64,000 nucleotides of DNA from Parabacteroides distasonis (lineage in GTDB: Bacteria; Bacteroidota; Bacteroidia; Bacteroidales; Tannerellaceae): contig NZ_SRYM01000007.1 of NCBI RefSeq assembly GCF_004793765.1, positions 1 through 64,000 of the forward strand. The letters run 5' to 3'. Position numbers and translations under genes: made by a program. Positions 10,793-19,268 of this stretch are shown here, in pieces (the stretch's first letter is position 1; every line of letters starts with the position of its first letter). Below the pieces are notes generated by a model. That model was not told the origin of the DNA. It did not search any database and saw only the letters and a program-made list of their open reading frames with translations.

Positions 10793-11455
10793 TTACCATT
10801 CGATGGGAGTTTGCCCGGTCGCGATTAAATAATCATTGGCTTTGCTGAAATGCTTGTTTCCGAAGAATCCCCGGTAAGCGGAAAGTGGGGACGGATGGGC
10901 TGATTTAAGAATCAGATTACGGGATGGATCGATGAAAGCACCTTTCTTTTGTGCGTAAGAACCCCATAATATGTAAACGATATGGTTTCTTTCAGCCGCC
11001 AGACGATGAATAACAGCATCGGTAAAGGTCTCCCAACCTCTATTTTGATGGGAACCGGCTTGATGCGCTCGTACCGTGAGCGTGGCGTTCAGTAATAATA
11101 CGCCTTGATCGGCCCAACGAATCAAATTGCCAGTTGTTGGAACTGAATGCCCTAGATCATCTTGTATTTCTTTGAATATATTGATGAGGGAAGGGGGGAA
11201 AGGTACCCCATCCAGCACGGAGAAACAAAGTCCATGCGCCTGTCCCGGCTCGTGATAAGGATCTTGGCCGAGGATAACGACCTTCACTTTATCGAATGGG
11301 CAGTGCTCAAAAGCGTTGAACATATAAGGACCGGGAGGATAAACAGTACCTTGGCGGTATTCTTGTTTAACGAAATCGGTCAATTGCTTGAAATAATCTT
11401 TTTCAAACTCGTCGGCTAACCGTTTTTTCCAGCTTTCTTCAATCTTTACATCCAT
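10793..11455 (-). CDS. ung: Uracil-DNA glycosylase
   Basis: A 220-residue family-1 uracil-DNA glycosylase that removes uracil from DNA at the start of base-excision repair. The water-activating motif GQDPYH is at residues 63-68 (Asp65), the uracil-pocket region LLLNATLTVR is present, and the DNA-intercalation loop HPSPLSAYRG is near the C-terminus. Length matches the family. It lies 21 bp downstream of asnA on the same strand, so the two may be cotranscribed. Confidence 0.96.
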   Translation of the reverse strand: MDVKIEESWKKRLADEFEKDYFKQLTDFVKQEYRQGTVYPPGPYMFNAFEHCPFDKVKVVILGQDPYHEPGQAHGLCFSVLDGVPFPPSLINIFKEIQDDLGHSVPTTGNLIRWADQGVLLLNATLTVRAHQAGSHQNRGWETFTDAVIHRLAAERNHIVYILWGSYAQKKGAFIDPSRNLILKSAHPSPLSAYRGFFGNKHFSKANDYLIATGQTPIEW

Positions 11456-11476
11456 AATATAATAATTGGCTGTTAA

Positions 11477-12514
11477 CTAAATAAGTATCATTCCAGCCGC
11501 ACGTGCTTCCTTGCGCATCTCCTCCGGCCAAATACTTGCCTGTATCTCTCCGATATGAGCCTTACGAAGATAGAACATACACAACCGGCTTTGTCCGATA
11601 CCTCCACCGATACTTTGCGGAAGTTCACTGTTCAAGAGGCGTTTGTGGAAATAGAGTTCCTTTTTCTCCTCGGCTTTGCAAATATCCAATTGGCGTAACA
11701 AGGCTTCTTTATTGACGCGGATACCCATAGAGGATAGTTCCAAAGAACGGTTTAGTATATCATCCCAAACCAATAAATCCCCGTTCAATCCGGTTTGTCC
11801 ATTCTCGGCGATCGTAGACCAATCATCGTAGTCCGGAGCACGTCCGTCATGTTTCTCTCCATTGCTTAGCGAGCATCCGATACCGATAATGAATACGGCC
11901 CCGTATTCCTTGGTAATAGCGTCTTCCCGCTCTTTCGGTGTAAAGGTAGGATATTTTTGTAACAAATCCTCGGAATGGATGAAATGAATCTGTTGGGGGA
12001 GCGTCGGGCGGATTTGAGGAAACATCTCGTAAACTAAATATTCGGTACGGACCATAGCGGCATATATGCGGCGAACGATTTCCTTAAGGAAATCGATATT
12101 ACGTTCGCTTTCGCTCATCACACGTTCCCAGTCCCATTGATCCACATATAAAGAGTGTAAATTACCTAGTTCCTCGTCTGATCGGATAGCGTTCATATCG
12201 GTATAAATACCGTAACCTTCTTCAATGTGGTAATCGGCGAGAGTCAGTCGTTTCCATTTGGCGAGTGAGTGTACGATCTCTGCTTTAGAGTCGTTTAAAT
12301 CCTTGATCGGAAAAGTGACGGCTCGCTCGGTTCCGTTAAGATCATCATTGATACCCATGCCCTTAAGCACGAATAAAGGTGCGGTTATGCGTCTTAGGCG
12401 CAGCTCGGATGAGAGGTTTTGCTGGAAAAAGTCCTTGATCTTCTTGATTCCCATTTCAGTCTGGGATAAGTTAAGTAAGGCTTTATATCCTGCGGGTTTA
12501 ATAAGATAGCTCAT
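11477..12514 (-). CDS. asnA: Aspartate--ammonia ligase
   Basis: A 345-residue AsnA-type asparagine synthetase, related to class II aminoacyl-tRNA synthetases, which makes asparagine from aspartate, ammonia and ATP. Family segments are plain: the N-terminal YLIKPAGYKA, WKRLTLADY, SLYVDQWDWE and the C-terminal SIGGGIGQSRLCM loop. Length is close to E. coli AsnA. The promoter is at 12552-12581, and ung follows on the same strand. Confidence 0.96.
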   Translation of the reverse strand: MSYLIKPAGYKALLNLSQTEMGIKKIKDFFQQNLSSELRLRRITAPLFVLKGMGINDDLNGTERAVTFPIKDLNDSKAEIVHSLAKWKRLTLADYHIEEGYGIYTDMNAIRSDEELGNLHSLYVDQWDWERVMSESERNIDFLKEIVRRIYAAMVRTEYLVYEMFPQIRPTLPQQIHFIHSEDLLQKYPTFTPKEREDAITKEYGAVFIIGIGCSLSNGEKHDGRAPDYDDWSTIAENGQTGLNGDLLVWDDILNRSLELSSMGIRVNKEALLRQLDICKAEEKKELYFHKRLLNSELPQSIGGGIGQSRLCMFYLRKAHIGEIQASIWPEEMRKEARAAGMILI

Positions 12515-12551
12515 ATACTTGTTGTGCTTTGTATTTGTAAAATATGTGCGG

Positions 12552-12581
12552 CAAAGATAATGATTAATGGCAAAATAACAA
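12552..12581 (-). promoter_or_regulatory. Sigma-ABfr-type promoter for asnA
   Basis: On the minus strand, TATCTTTG (12559-12552) is preceded by TTG (12581-12579) with 19 bp between. It lies 38 bp upstream of the asnA start. Confidence 0.65.
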
Positions 12582-12668
12582 GAATGTGATCGCTTTTATT
12601 TGCAAAATGGCAGAATAAGCGGAATACTTATATGCAAAATATCAAAAATAAAATATTTCTCTCCTGTA

Positions 12669-12700
12669 TTTGCTAAACTAAGATATTATATGTACTTTTG
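12669..12700 (+). promoter_or_regulatory. Promoter of tRNA-Arg
   Basis: TTTG at 12669-12672, 20 bp, TACTTTTG at 12693-12700. Transcription would begin just before the tRNA at 12711. This is one of the best consensus matches in the window. Confidence 0.8.
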
Positions 12701-12710
12701 CATAGTTTTT

Positions 12711-12784
12711 GGCTCGGTAGCTTAGTTGAATAGAGCGTCAGATTCCGGTTCTGAAGGTCGTGGGTTTGAGTCCCACCCGGGTCA
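12711..12784 (+). tRNA. tRNA-Arg (anticodon CCG)
   Basis: It folds as a cloverleaf: acceptor GGCTCGG with CCGGGTC (two G-U pairs), anticodon stem TCAGA/TCTGA around loop TTCCGGT, T stem GTGGG/CCCAC, discriminator A. The CCG anticodon reads CGG. CCA is not encoded. Confidence 0.95.
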
Positions 12785-12785
12785 C

Positions 12786-12825
12786 AAAAAGTCCTTGGTA
12801 ATCACTAGATTATTGAGGATTTTTT
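12786..12825 (+). terminator. Terminator after tRNA-Arg
   Basis: An 18-bp stem with a few G-U pairs (12786-12803 with 12808-12825) around an ACTA loop, ending in T6, directly follows the tRNA. Confidence 0.6.
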
Positions 12826-12903
12826 GTTTATGTGATTTTAAGGTAAGCTATCATCTGGATATATTCTTGCTCTACTCGTTCTTGTTTGCCCTAAAAACTA
12901 TAA

Positions 12904-13320
12904 CTACATGTGTAAAATAGGATATTCTTTACCTTCTCAGTCCAAATCTGACCTTTTGTATGTGTTAAAGCCTATATGTTCATAAAAACCGACAGCTTGA
13001 CTATTTTGCTCATTTACATCGACTTTTGTTACTTGCAAATTATCTATGGCATAAGTGATTAATTTTTTTCCTATTCCTATACCTCGATAATTATTGTCAA
13101 TGAATAACATTTCAAGATTTTCTTTCGCGATTCCCATAAATCCGGCTAAGATTCCCTCTTGTTCAAATCCGAATAGAGTGACATGTTGAAAATATACTGG
13201 AAGTTGTTCCTTATAGTATAGAAAATCTTCCTCTTTAAGAAAATCATGTGTATTCAATACTACACTTTCCTAGATTTCCATCAAACGTGTATAATCCATT
13301 ACTTTAATTTTTCTAATCAT
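12904..13320 (-). pseudogene. GNAT N-acetyltransferase, inactivated by two nonsense codons
   Basis: Read in one frame from ATG 13320 to TAG 12904, this is a complete small GNAT acetyltransferase. The N-terminus is MIRKIKVMDYTRLMEI, the acetyl-CoA loop is NNYRGIGIGKKL, and the end is RSDLD-EGKEYPILHM. Two stops interrupt it: TAG at 13272-13270, where relatives usually have Trp (TGG) after MEI, and TGA at 12939-12937 in the conserved C-terminal tail. No bases are missing or added. A shortened protein could still start at the internal TTG (13257), but it would lose the first strand and the last 11 residues. Two independent nonsense changes argue for decay rather than sequencing error. Confidence 0.85.
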
Positions 13321-13522
13321 AATTGTAAGTACTATTTGAAGCCGCACGGTTCGGAACTTTTACATTCAAAGTTCGGAACTCAAGTTAAAAAATACGTTTA
13401 CGGATTCTGTTTGGTGCTTGCGGTGTGGTACCTGATTTCCGGCGCTTTTGCAGAACTAACCTTATTCCGTTTTTGTTTTATTACCAGAAAGATGAATTGA
13501 TAAGATAAAAAATAGAGGAGTT

Positions 13523-13958
13523 ATGTCAGCATTTTACAAATTTCTTTTTCCAATGAAGCCGGATGGTATAGCTATATCGTTGCTGTTGTTGGCGCTTCGT
13601 TTGTTATTCGGTGGGTTTGCTTTCGCATGGAATACGGAAGTGGACGAATTTTGAGAGCATGTCTGCCGCATTGCCGGACCCACTGGGAGTTGGGCATTCT
13701 GTTTCGCTCGGTTTGGCCATTTTTTGGGAGTTTTTTGTTCGATTGGCTTTATTTTTGGTGTGTTCTATCGGTTGGCAATGATCCCGATGATTTTTGCCAT
13801 GGGAATGGCTTTCTTCGTGATTCACGGGAATGACCCGTTTTCTTTGAAAGAGTTGGCATTCGTTTACTTGGTCGTTTTTATCTTAATATATAGTAAGACC
13901 TGGTAAGTTCTCGTTAGATTGTCTGATCACCGTTTTTGTCACTTGGTTAGTGAAGTAG
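13523..13958 (+). pseudogene. DoxX-family membrane protein, multiply frameshifted
   Basis: It starts at ATG 13523 (MSAFYKFLFPMKPDGIAI...LLLALRLLFGG), then shifts near 13615 and stops at 13652. The next frame reads LLSHGIRKWTNFESMSA and ALPDPLGVGHSVSLGLAIF. A second shift near T-runs at 13716-13738 moves to CSIGFIFGVFYRLAMIPMIF and HGNDPFSLKELAFVYL. A third shift near 13892 restores RPGKFSLDCLITVF. Joined, these give a full four-helix DoxX protein of about 140 residues. DoxX proteins are small inner-membrane proteins of poorly defined redox-related role. The gene is clearly dead, unless the three shifts are sequencing errors. Confidence 0.82.
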
Positions 13959-13985
13959 GACTCTTTTTTATTCTGTATTATAATG

Positions 13986-14261
13986 CAATATGTTTAATAA
14001 AGTTCCCCCAGGACTACGTATTTTTAGGTTGCGTTTTCTCAAAAGTGTGTCCATTTGTAAGAACTAAAACAGCTATATTCATTAACCTTGTCATCCTTAA
14101 CTGACTACAAAGAGATCTGTAACAGCCAAACCACACAATTTTCGTGTGCTTACCTTGATCTCCAGCAATGAACGTGAAAAAAAATTGTGTATTTTTGTGA
14201 CGTAATAACAAGAATGGTTACAAAAACACGTAGTCCTGGGGGAACTTTATTAAATATATTG
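13986..14261. promoter_or_regulatory. Invertible promoter segment flanked by long inverted repeats
   Basis: A 27-bp sequence (13993-14019, core GTTCCCCCAGGACTACGT) recurs as its exact reverse complement at 14228-14254. With two mismatches the arms extend to 40 bp (13986-14025 and 14222-14261). The 208 bp between them hold no gene. A TATTTTTG box (14190-14197) on the plus strand fits the Bacteroidetes -7 element and points at the glycosyltransferase whose ATG is 6 bp beyond the right arm. This is the architecture of the phase-variable capsule promoters of Bacteroidales, which serine or tyrosine recombinases flip. As written the box faces the gene, the presumed ON state. No matching upstream TTTG is seen and no recombinase is encoded nearby. 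Confidence 0.8.
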
Positions 14262-14266
14262 TAATA

Positions 14267-15481
14267 ATGAGAGTGCTTATTATTAGTAATTGGTTTTATC
14301 CAAATAACGTAATAGCGGCGTTTCGAATAGAAGCTTTCGCTAAATACTTTCAGTTGGCAGGACATTCGGTTACGGTAGTGACAGAGGGAGAAGTTGACGA
14401 GACTAAATTATGGCATGGTTGTGAGATTAATTATGTCAAGAATCCTTTGATTACAGATTCTTATATGGCCCGTTGTGTAAAAGCGGGAAAGAGGTGGGTG
14501 CCGAGACGAATTGTGAATGGTTTGTTGTGTCGTATTACTGCTGATAGTAAGTTTATGTGGCGTTTTAAAGCTTATAACAAAGCAGCTTCATTGTGTGAGT
14601 CAAACTCTTTTGATGTGGTCTTAAGCTCATTTGGTCCATTGGCTCCTCACATGATCGCATTTAGATTGCGAAGAAACGGGTACAGGTTTTATTGGATAGC
14701 TGATATGCGTGACGAGATGTCAAAGCATATTTATATACCCCGTAATCAGGCTAGGCTTCTTATAGCCTATGAGCGTAAGATCGTGAATTCATCGAATTTG
14801 GTATTATCGGTATCCCAACCTTTGCTTAGCGATTTTAAATGTTATTGTAATCATGATCATTTCTTGGAGATCAAGAATGGTTATGATTATGAAGAGATAC
14901 ACGATGTTCGTTTCCAATCTCAATTTACCATGGCATTTATCGGTCGCTTTTACGGAGGGGCAAGTCCCGATAATTGGTTTAAGGCTTTCTCTGAACTTAT
15001 AAATGAAGAAAAGTTACCTTCAGATTGTCAGATAAAAATCATTGGAAATCTTTTGAAACTGGATGTTCCCGAGGATATCGTTCCTAATGTCTTGCAGATA
15101 GAATCCGTGGCTCATTCAGAAGCCATTCAGATGTCGTTGGATGTGGATACGCTTGTCGTGATTCATTCTACAGGAAGAAAAGGAGTGTATACGGGCAAAC
15201 TGTTTGATTATCTTGCTACTAATAAACCGATATTGGCACTTTGTGATCCCGAAGATGTAGTAGGTCGGTTACTGAATGAGACTAAAGCTGGTTTTACGGT
15301 GGACAATGCTGATATTGAGGGTATAAAGAAAATGATACTGCGATGTTATTCTATCTGGAAAAACAAGGAGGTATTGCCACGCGATTGGGAAAAGATTCGT
15401 CGATATACACGGAAGAATCAATGTAAGATACTTCTTGATTATCTTGCTAATGAAGCAGGAATATATAATGTCTCTGATTGA
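14267..15481 (+). CDS. Glycosyltransferase family 4-like protein under an invertible promoter
   Basis: A 404-residue GT-B fold glycosyltransferase. The N-terminal Rossmann half begins MRVLIISNWFYPNN, and the acceptor-side segments DVVLSSFGPLAPH and WIADMRDEM follow. The C-terminal donor half contains FIGRFYGG, IIGN, and the GKLFDYLATNKPIL motif common in GT4 enzymes that build exopolysaccharide or O-antigen. It should act at the cytoplasmic face of the inner membrane. It stands alone between the invertible segment and a convergent flippase gene, so switching would affect one sugar-transfer step rather than a whole capsule locus. Donor sugar and acceptor cannot be read from the sequence. Confidence 0.88.
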   Translation: MRVLIISNWFYPNNVIAAFRIEAFAKYFQLAGHSVTVVTEGEVDETKLWHGCEINYVKNPLITDSYMARCVKAGKRWVPRRIVNGLLCRITADSKFMWRFKAYNKAASLCESNSFDVVLSSFGPLAPHMIAFRLRRNGYRFYWIADMRDEMSKHIYIPRNQARLLIAYERKIVNSSNLVLSVSQPLLSDFKCYCNHDHFLEIKNGYDYEEIHDVRFQSQFTMAFIGRFYGGASPDNWFKAFSELINEEKLPSDCQIKIIGNLLKLDVPEDIVPNVLQIESVAHSEAIQMSLDVDTLVVIHSTGRKGVYTGKLFDYLATNKPILALCDPEDVVGRLLNETKAGFTVDNADIEGIKKMILRCYSIWKNKEVLPRDWEKIRRYTRKNQCKILLDYLANEAGIYNVSD

Positions 15482-15505
15482 TAAATATTTATCGATAGAT
15501 GTTTA

Positions 15506-17011
15506 TCAGAATTGTTCTTTTTTCTTGGTTCTTGATATTATCGGTTTTAATATCTTTTGATAATTAATACCCAATAAATTGGAAATGAATATGTAAAGCG
15601 GAAGATATATGCCGAATTCAAGAGCCAAAAGAGTATAAATATGTGTCATGTTTATTGAAGAAATAGCTATTTTTGTTGCGATACATGAGAAGATGGCAGC
15701 GAATAGCATTTTGAGCGTCTTTACCCAAGGCATGAATTTAACGATTGTAGTTTCTAGCGAACGGGCTATAATTAGGATAAGAATTATTAAGCAAAAAAGA
15801 GTGCTGAAGGTAGTAATAATTGCGATACCTATCGTGGAAGGGAAAAAGTTTACACACAATAGATTTAAGCTGACAAGCAGTATTGCGGTGATCAAATGTG
15901 TGTCAGAAAATGCTTTGCTTTTTCCCAGTGCTAGCATGATAGGAGAATAAGGGACGATGCGTATTAAATTAATAATGGTAGCGATTCTGAATAAAGTTAT
16001 CGATTGCAGGTATTTTTCTCCATATAAGAGGTTTATGATCTCTTCTGCGAAAATGAAACAAAATATTGATAATGGGTAAATAATTGCTGAGGATTTGTAG
16101 GTTACGGATTTCCATAACTTTATAAATTCATGCTTGTTGATACCGTGGTTCGACATCTTTGAGAATTCCGGAAGCAGGATAGTCGCTGTAGCGCTAATGA
16201 GCATTCCTGCAAATGGTAATTCGCGGTATCCGTTGCTAAATGCAGCGAAGTCTTTTACCCCGAAATATCTGCTTATGAAAAACAGGCTGGCGGAACTGAT
16301 TATAAAGCCATATAGATTAGCGGAGGATATAGGTTTTATAAATCTAAATATTTCATTCATAGGTATTTGAGACTTTCTTGGCTTAACGCCTCTGAACGGT
16401 ATGGTAATTAATATAAGCCCGGTTAGGCAAGTGATAATAGCTGATATGACAAAGCCTATAATGGCGCTAGATGCGTTGGCGTTTATAAGTATAATGGGTA
16501 GTATGGTACATACAATCATAAATGTACGGCTGATGGCAACATATATAATTACGATTCTTGACATACCATATACTGTAAGAATACTCTCTACCCCCATAAC
16601 TGGCATTAGTAACATGGGAGTTATTGAGAAATACATAAGGTTGTAAGTTAGCGACGGATTTTTTAATAAATCCGCTATTTGATAAGCGCCAAACAGTAAA
16701 ATACAAGAAACGATAGCAGATATTCCAAGGAATAGCAAGTTTAATCTTTTTATAATATTTAAACCTTCCTCTATTGGGACACGAGCAAGGAAATAGGAAT
16801 AAGCTTTGGGCAATCCAAGGGAAAAGACAATAAGTAAAATCGAATAAACATAAATAACTTGGCGGTATGTACCATATTCATTTTGTGGCATAAGATGACT
16901 GAATACTATGGATGTTATTAATCCGGTACTATGTGATATTAAGTTCGCCAACATCAGCAATAGAACTTGAATAGTACGATTATCGCATTTTTTCAACATC
17001 TTAGATTGCAT
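15506..17011 (-). CDS. Wzx-type oligosaccharide flippase
   Basis: A 501-residue polytopic membrane protein of the polysaccharide-transport (MATE/MOP) superfamily with about 12-14 hydrophobic helices. Family-like features are the N-terminal segment with Tyr-Gly-Thr-Tyr-Arg near residue 45 and a basic C-terminus. It should flip lipid-linked glycans across the inner membrane. It runs toward the glycosyltransferase and ends 24 bp from it, so the pair probably belongs to one surface-glycan function although transcribed separately. No initiating glycosyltransferase or polymerase is nearby, so the locus looks like a remnant or satellite. Start chosen at ATG 17011; Met5 is also possible. Confidence 0.88.
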   Translation of the reverse strand: MQSKMLKKCDNRTIQVLLLMLANLISHSTGLITSIVFSHLMPQNEYGTYRQVIYVYSILLIVFSLGLPKAYSYFLARVPIEEGLNIIKRLNLLFLGISAIVSCILLFGAYQIADLLKNPSLTYNLMYFSITPMLLMPVMGVESILTVYGMSRIVIIYVAISRTFMIVCTILPIILINANASSAIIGFVISAIITCLTGLILITIPFRGVKPRKSQIPMNEIFRFIKPISSANLYGFIISSASLFFISRYFGVKDFAAFSNGYRELPFAGMLISATATILLPEFSKMSNHGINKHEFIKLWKSVTYKSSAIIYPLSIFCFIFAEEIINLLYGEKYLQSITLFRIATIINLIRIVPYSPIMLALGKSKAFSDTHLITAILLVSLNLLCVNFFPSTIGIAIITTFSTLFCLIILILIIARSLETTIVKFMPWVKTLKMLFAAIFSCIATKIAISSINMTHIYTLLALEFGIYLPLYIFISNLLGINYQKILKPIISRTKKKEQF

Positions 17012-17098
17012 TAGATACTGATAATTTTACAATGAATTTTGTAAGTTAGCTACATAATAATATATTGTGGAAAAGTCTTCAAGAGAAGTTAGGTTTCG

Positions 17099-17173
17099 TG
17101 GGCGTTGACGGATTCGAACCGCCGACCCTCTGCTTGTAAGGCAGATGCTCTGAACCAGCTGAGCTAAACGCCC
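17099..17173 (-). tRNA. tRNA-Val (anticodon TAC), array copy 4 in transcription order
   Basis: Acceptor GGGCGTT/AACGCCC with discriminator A, anticodon stem TCTGC/GCAGA around loop CTTACAA (TAC, reads GTA). It is the promoter-distal member of four identical copies with a 109-bp period. Confidence 0.96.
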
Positions 17174-17207
17174 GAAATTCTTTCGGTAAAAAGAATAAAT
17201 TTAAAAG

Positions 17208-17282
17208 TGGGCGTTGACGGATTCGAACCGCCGACCCTCTGCTTGTAAGGCAGATGCTCTGAACCAGCTGAGCTAAACGCCC
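17208..17282 (-). tRNA. tRNA-Val (anticodon TAC), array copy 3
   Basis: Identical to the other copies, including the 34-bp spacer that contains AAATTCTTTCGG. The identical spacers show amplification of the gene together with its spacer. Confidence 0.96.
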
Positions 17283-17316
17283 GAAATTCTTTCGGTAAAA
17301 AGAATAAATTTAAAAG

Positions 17317-17391
17317 TGGGCGTTGACGGATTCGAACCGCCGACCCTCTGCTTGTAAGGCAGATGCTCTGAACCAGCTGAGCTAAACGCCC
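17317..17391 (-). tRNA. tRNA-Val (anticodon TAC), array copy 2
   Basis: Same cloverleaf and flanks as its neighbours, with a 109-bp repeat period. It is probably processed from one polycistronic transcript. Confidence 0.96.
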
Positions 17392-17425
17392 GAAATTCTT
17401 TCGGTAAAAAGAATAAATTTAAAAG

Positions 17426-17500
17426 TGGGCGTTGACGGATTCGAACCGCCGACCCTCTGCTTGTAAGGCAGATGCTCTGAACCAGCTGAGCTAAACGCCC
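17426..17500 (-). tRNA. tRNA-Val (anticodon TAC), array copy 1
   Basis: Promoter-proximal copy. Its 5' flank (17501 onward) differs from the inter-gene spacer and holds the array promoter at 17546-17576. Confidence 0.96.
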
Positions 17501-17545
17501 TTAAATTTGCTTCTTTTTCATTCGCTTTATCTCTCTAAAGCGTTG

Positions 17546-17576
17546 CAAAGATACGGCTTTTTTTATTACCTCCAAA
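17546..17576 (-). promoter_or_regulatory. Promoter of the tRNA-Val array
   Basis: On the minus strand, TTTG (17576-17573), 19 bp, TATCTTTG (17553-17546). It is a full consensus match about 45 bp before the first tRNA-Val. Confidence 0.8.
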
Positions 17577-17865
17577 TATTTTGACAATAAAATGCGAAAA
17601 AAATAATAAGTTTACGTTAGCCGCTACCCCATGCTGATCATATTGCGGGAGTTGCTATCCATAGGAAATACGATTTTTATTGATAGAAAATCTAATTACT
17701 ATAGATGGTAATTGGTTAGCCAAAATTCAAAGAGAGTCTCTCAGATGAAATTGAGAAGAAGGATGATTGTCCTAAAAAAGGGGCATTTAGTTAAAAATAA
17801 CGATTGTCTACCTTATTATTCAATGGAAAAGGTTTAACTTTGTAGCTCTATATTAATTAACGTAT
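17577..17865. other. Intergenic region between the tRNA-Val array and purB
   Basis: No gene-like frame or RNA structure is recognised here. Only a TAACTTTG box at 17835-17842 (plus strand), a likely -7 element for purB, stands out. Confidence 0.5.
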
Positions 17866-19209
17866 ATGGTATTATCGACACTGACTGCTATTTCGCCCGT
17901 GGATGGGCGATACAGGAATAAGGCTGAGAATCTGGCCGCTTATTTTTCAGAGTACGCACTTATCAAGTATAGAGTGCGAGTTGAGATCGAGTATTTTATT
18001 ACTCTGTCTGAGTTTCTTCCGCAATTGGGCGAGTTAAATACAGCGGAAGTGAAAGAGGGACTCCGTAGGATTTATCAGGAGTTCACGGAAGAGGACGCTC
18101 TGCGAGTAAAGGAGATCGAGAGCGTGACGAACCACGATGTGAAAGCGGTGGAATATTTTATAAAGGAAAAAACAAATCATTTTCTTGCGGAGAAATACCA
18201 CGAGTTTATTCATTTCGGATTGACCTCGCAGGATATCAATAATACGTCCGTTCCCTTGTCTATCAAAGACGCTTTGCGGGAAGTATATTTTCCCAGCTTG
18301 GAAGAGGTGATCGGCTCCTTGAAGAAATACGCCGAGGAATGGATGGATATCCCGATGTTGGCTAAAACACATGGGCAGCCGGCTTCCCCTACTCGTCTTG
18401 GTAAGGAGGTGATGGTATTTGTTTATCGTCTGGAGCAGCAATTGTCTTTATTAAAGGCTACTCCGATCTCCGCCAAGTTTGGTGGAGCTACGGGTAATTT
18501 CAATGCGCATCATGTGGCTTATCCGGAATATGACTGGCGGGCTTTCGGTAATAAGTTTGTCAGCGAGGTCTTGGGGCTGAAGCGCGAGGAGTGGACCACA
18601 CAGATATCGAACTATGATAATTTGGCCGCTATCTTTGATGGCTTGAAGCGTATCAATACAATCTTGATCGACTTGAACCGTGATTTTTGGCAGTATATTT
18701 CTATGGAGTATTTCAAGCAGAAGATCAAGGCGGGAGAGATTGGTTCGTCGGCAATGCCACATAAGGTGAACCCGATCGACTTCGAGAACGCAGAGGGTAA
18801 TCTAGGTATTGCGAACGCTATATTGGAGCATTTGGCGACTAAGTTGCCAGTATCCCGTTTGCAAAGAGATTTGACGGATTCTACCGTGTTGAGAAACGTG
18901 GGTGTGCCTTTGGCGCATATAGAAATTGCGCTCAAGAGCTTAACAAAAGGATTGGGTAAATTGTTATTGAACGAGAGTGCCTTATCCCGGGATTTGGATA
19001 ATTGCTGGGCTGTGGTTGCCGAAGGTATTCAGACGGTATTGCGTCGTGAGGGATATCCGAGGCCTTACGAGGCTCTGAAAGCCCTGACTCGTACGAACCA
19101 GACAGTTACGGAGCAGTCTATCAAGGAATTTATCGAGACCTTGGATGTGAACGATCGGATTAAAGATGAATTAAGGGCGATAACGCCTCATAATTATACA
19201 GGAATTTAG
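17866..19209 (+). CDS. purB: Adenylosuccinate lyase
   Basis: A 447-residue fumarase/aspartase-superfamily enzyme. It catalyses the two fumarate-releasing steps of purine synthesis (SAICAR to AICAR, adenylosuccinate to AMP). It opens with LTAISPVDGRY as in the longer PurB group, has the KTHGQPASPTRLGKE segment, and carries the superfamily signature GSSAMPHKVNP at residues 293-303. Length fits the E. coli-type enzyme. A small hairpin follows the stop. Confidence 0.97.
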   Translation: MVLSTLTAISPVDGRYRNKAENLAAYFSEYALIKYRVRVEIEYFITLSEFLPQLGELNTAEVKEGLRRIYQEFTEEDALRVKEIESVTNHDVKAVEYFIKEKTNHFLAEKYHEFIHFGLTSQDINNTSVPLSIKDALREVYFPSLEEVIGSLKKYAEEWMDIPMLAKTHGQPASPTRLGKEVMVFVYRLEQQLSLLKATPISAKFGGATGNFNAHHVAYPEYDWRAFGNKFVSEVLGLKREEWTTQISNYDNLAAIFDGLKRINTILIDLNRDFWQYISMEYFKQKIKAGEIGSSAMPHKVNPIDFENAEGNLGIANAILEHLATKLPVSRLQRDLTDSTVLRNVGVPLAHIEIALKSLTKGLGKLLLNESALSRDLDNCWAVVAEGIQTVLRREGYPRPYEALKALTRTNQTVTEQSIKEFIETLDVNDRIKDELRAITPHNYTGI

Positions 19210-19219
19210 TGATAATACG

Positions 19220-19245
19220 GGTAGCCGTGAGGCTACCAAGTTTTT
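19220..19245 (+). terminator. Hairpin after purB
   Basis: GGTAGCC-GTGA-GGCTACC (19220-19237) followed by AAGTTTTT, 24 bp before the next start codon. It may be a terminator or a partial attenuator ahead of the RluB-like gene. Confidence 0.55.
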
Positions 19246-19268
19246 AACCATTGTTTAATTTATAACAA

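Noticed and set aside
12726-12920. 64-residue frame across the tRNA-Arg (SGSEGRGFESHPGH)
   Set aside because: It is the translation of the tRNA itself, a well-known false gene pattern.
13246-13500. 84-residue frame between the GNAT and DoxX pseudogenes
   Set aside because: It overlaps the antisense of the GNAT gene, with no family features or promoter of its own.
14014-14211. Minus-strand frame of 65 residues inside the invertible segment
   Set aside because: It covers only the inverted-repeat arm and promoter, and its composition is not protein-like.
17100-17500. Possible CRISPR-like array (regular identical repeats)
   Set aside because: The repeats are complete tRNA-Val genes and the spacers are identical, so it is not CRISPR.
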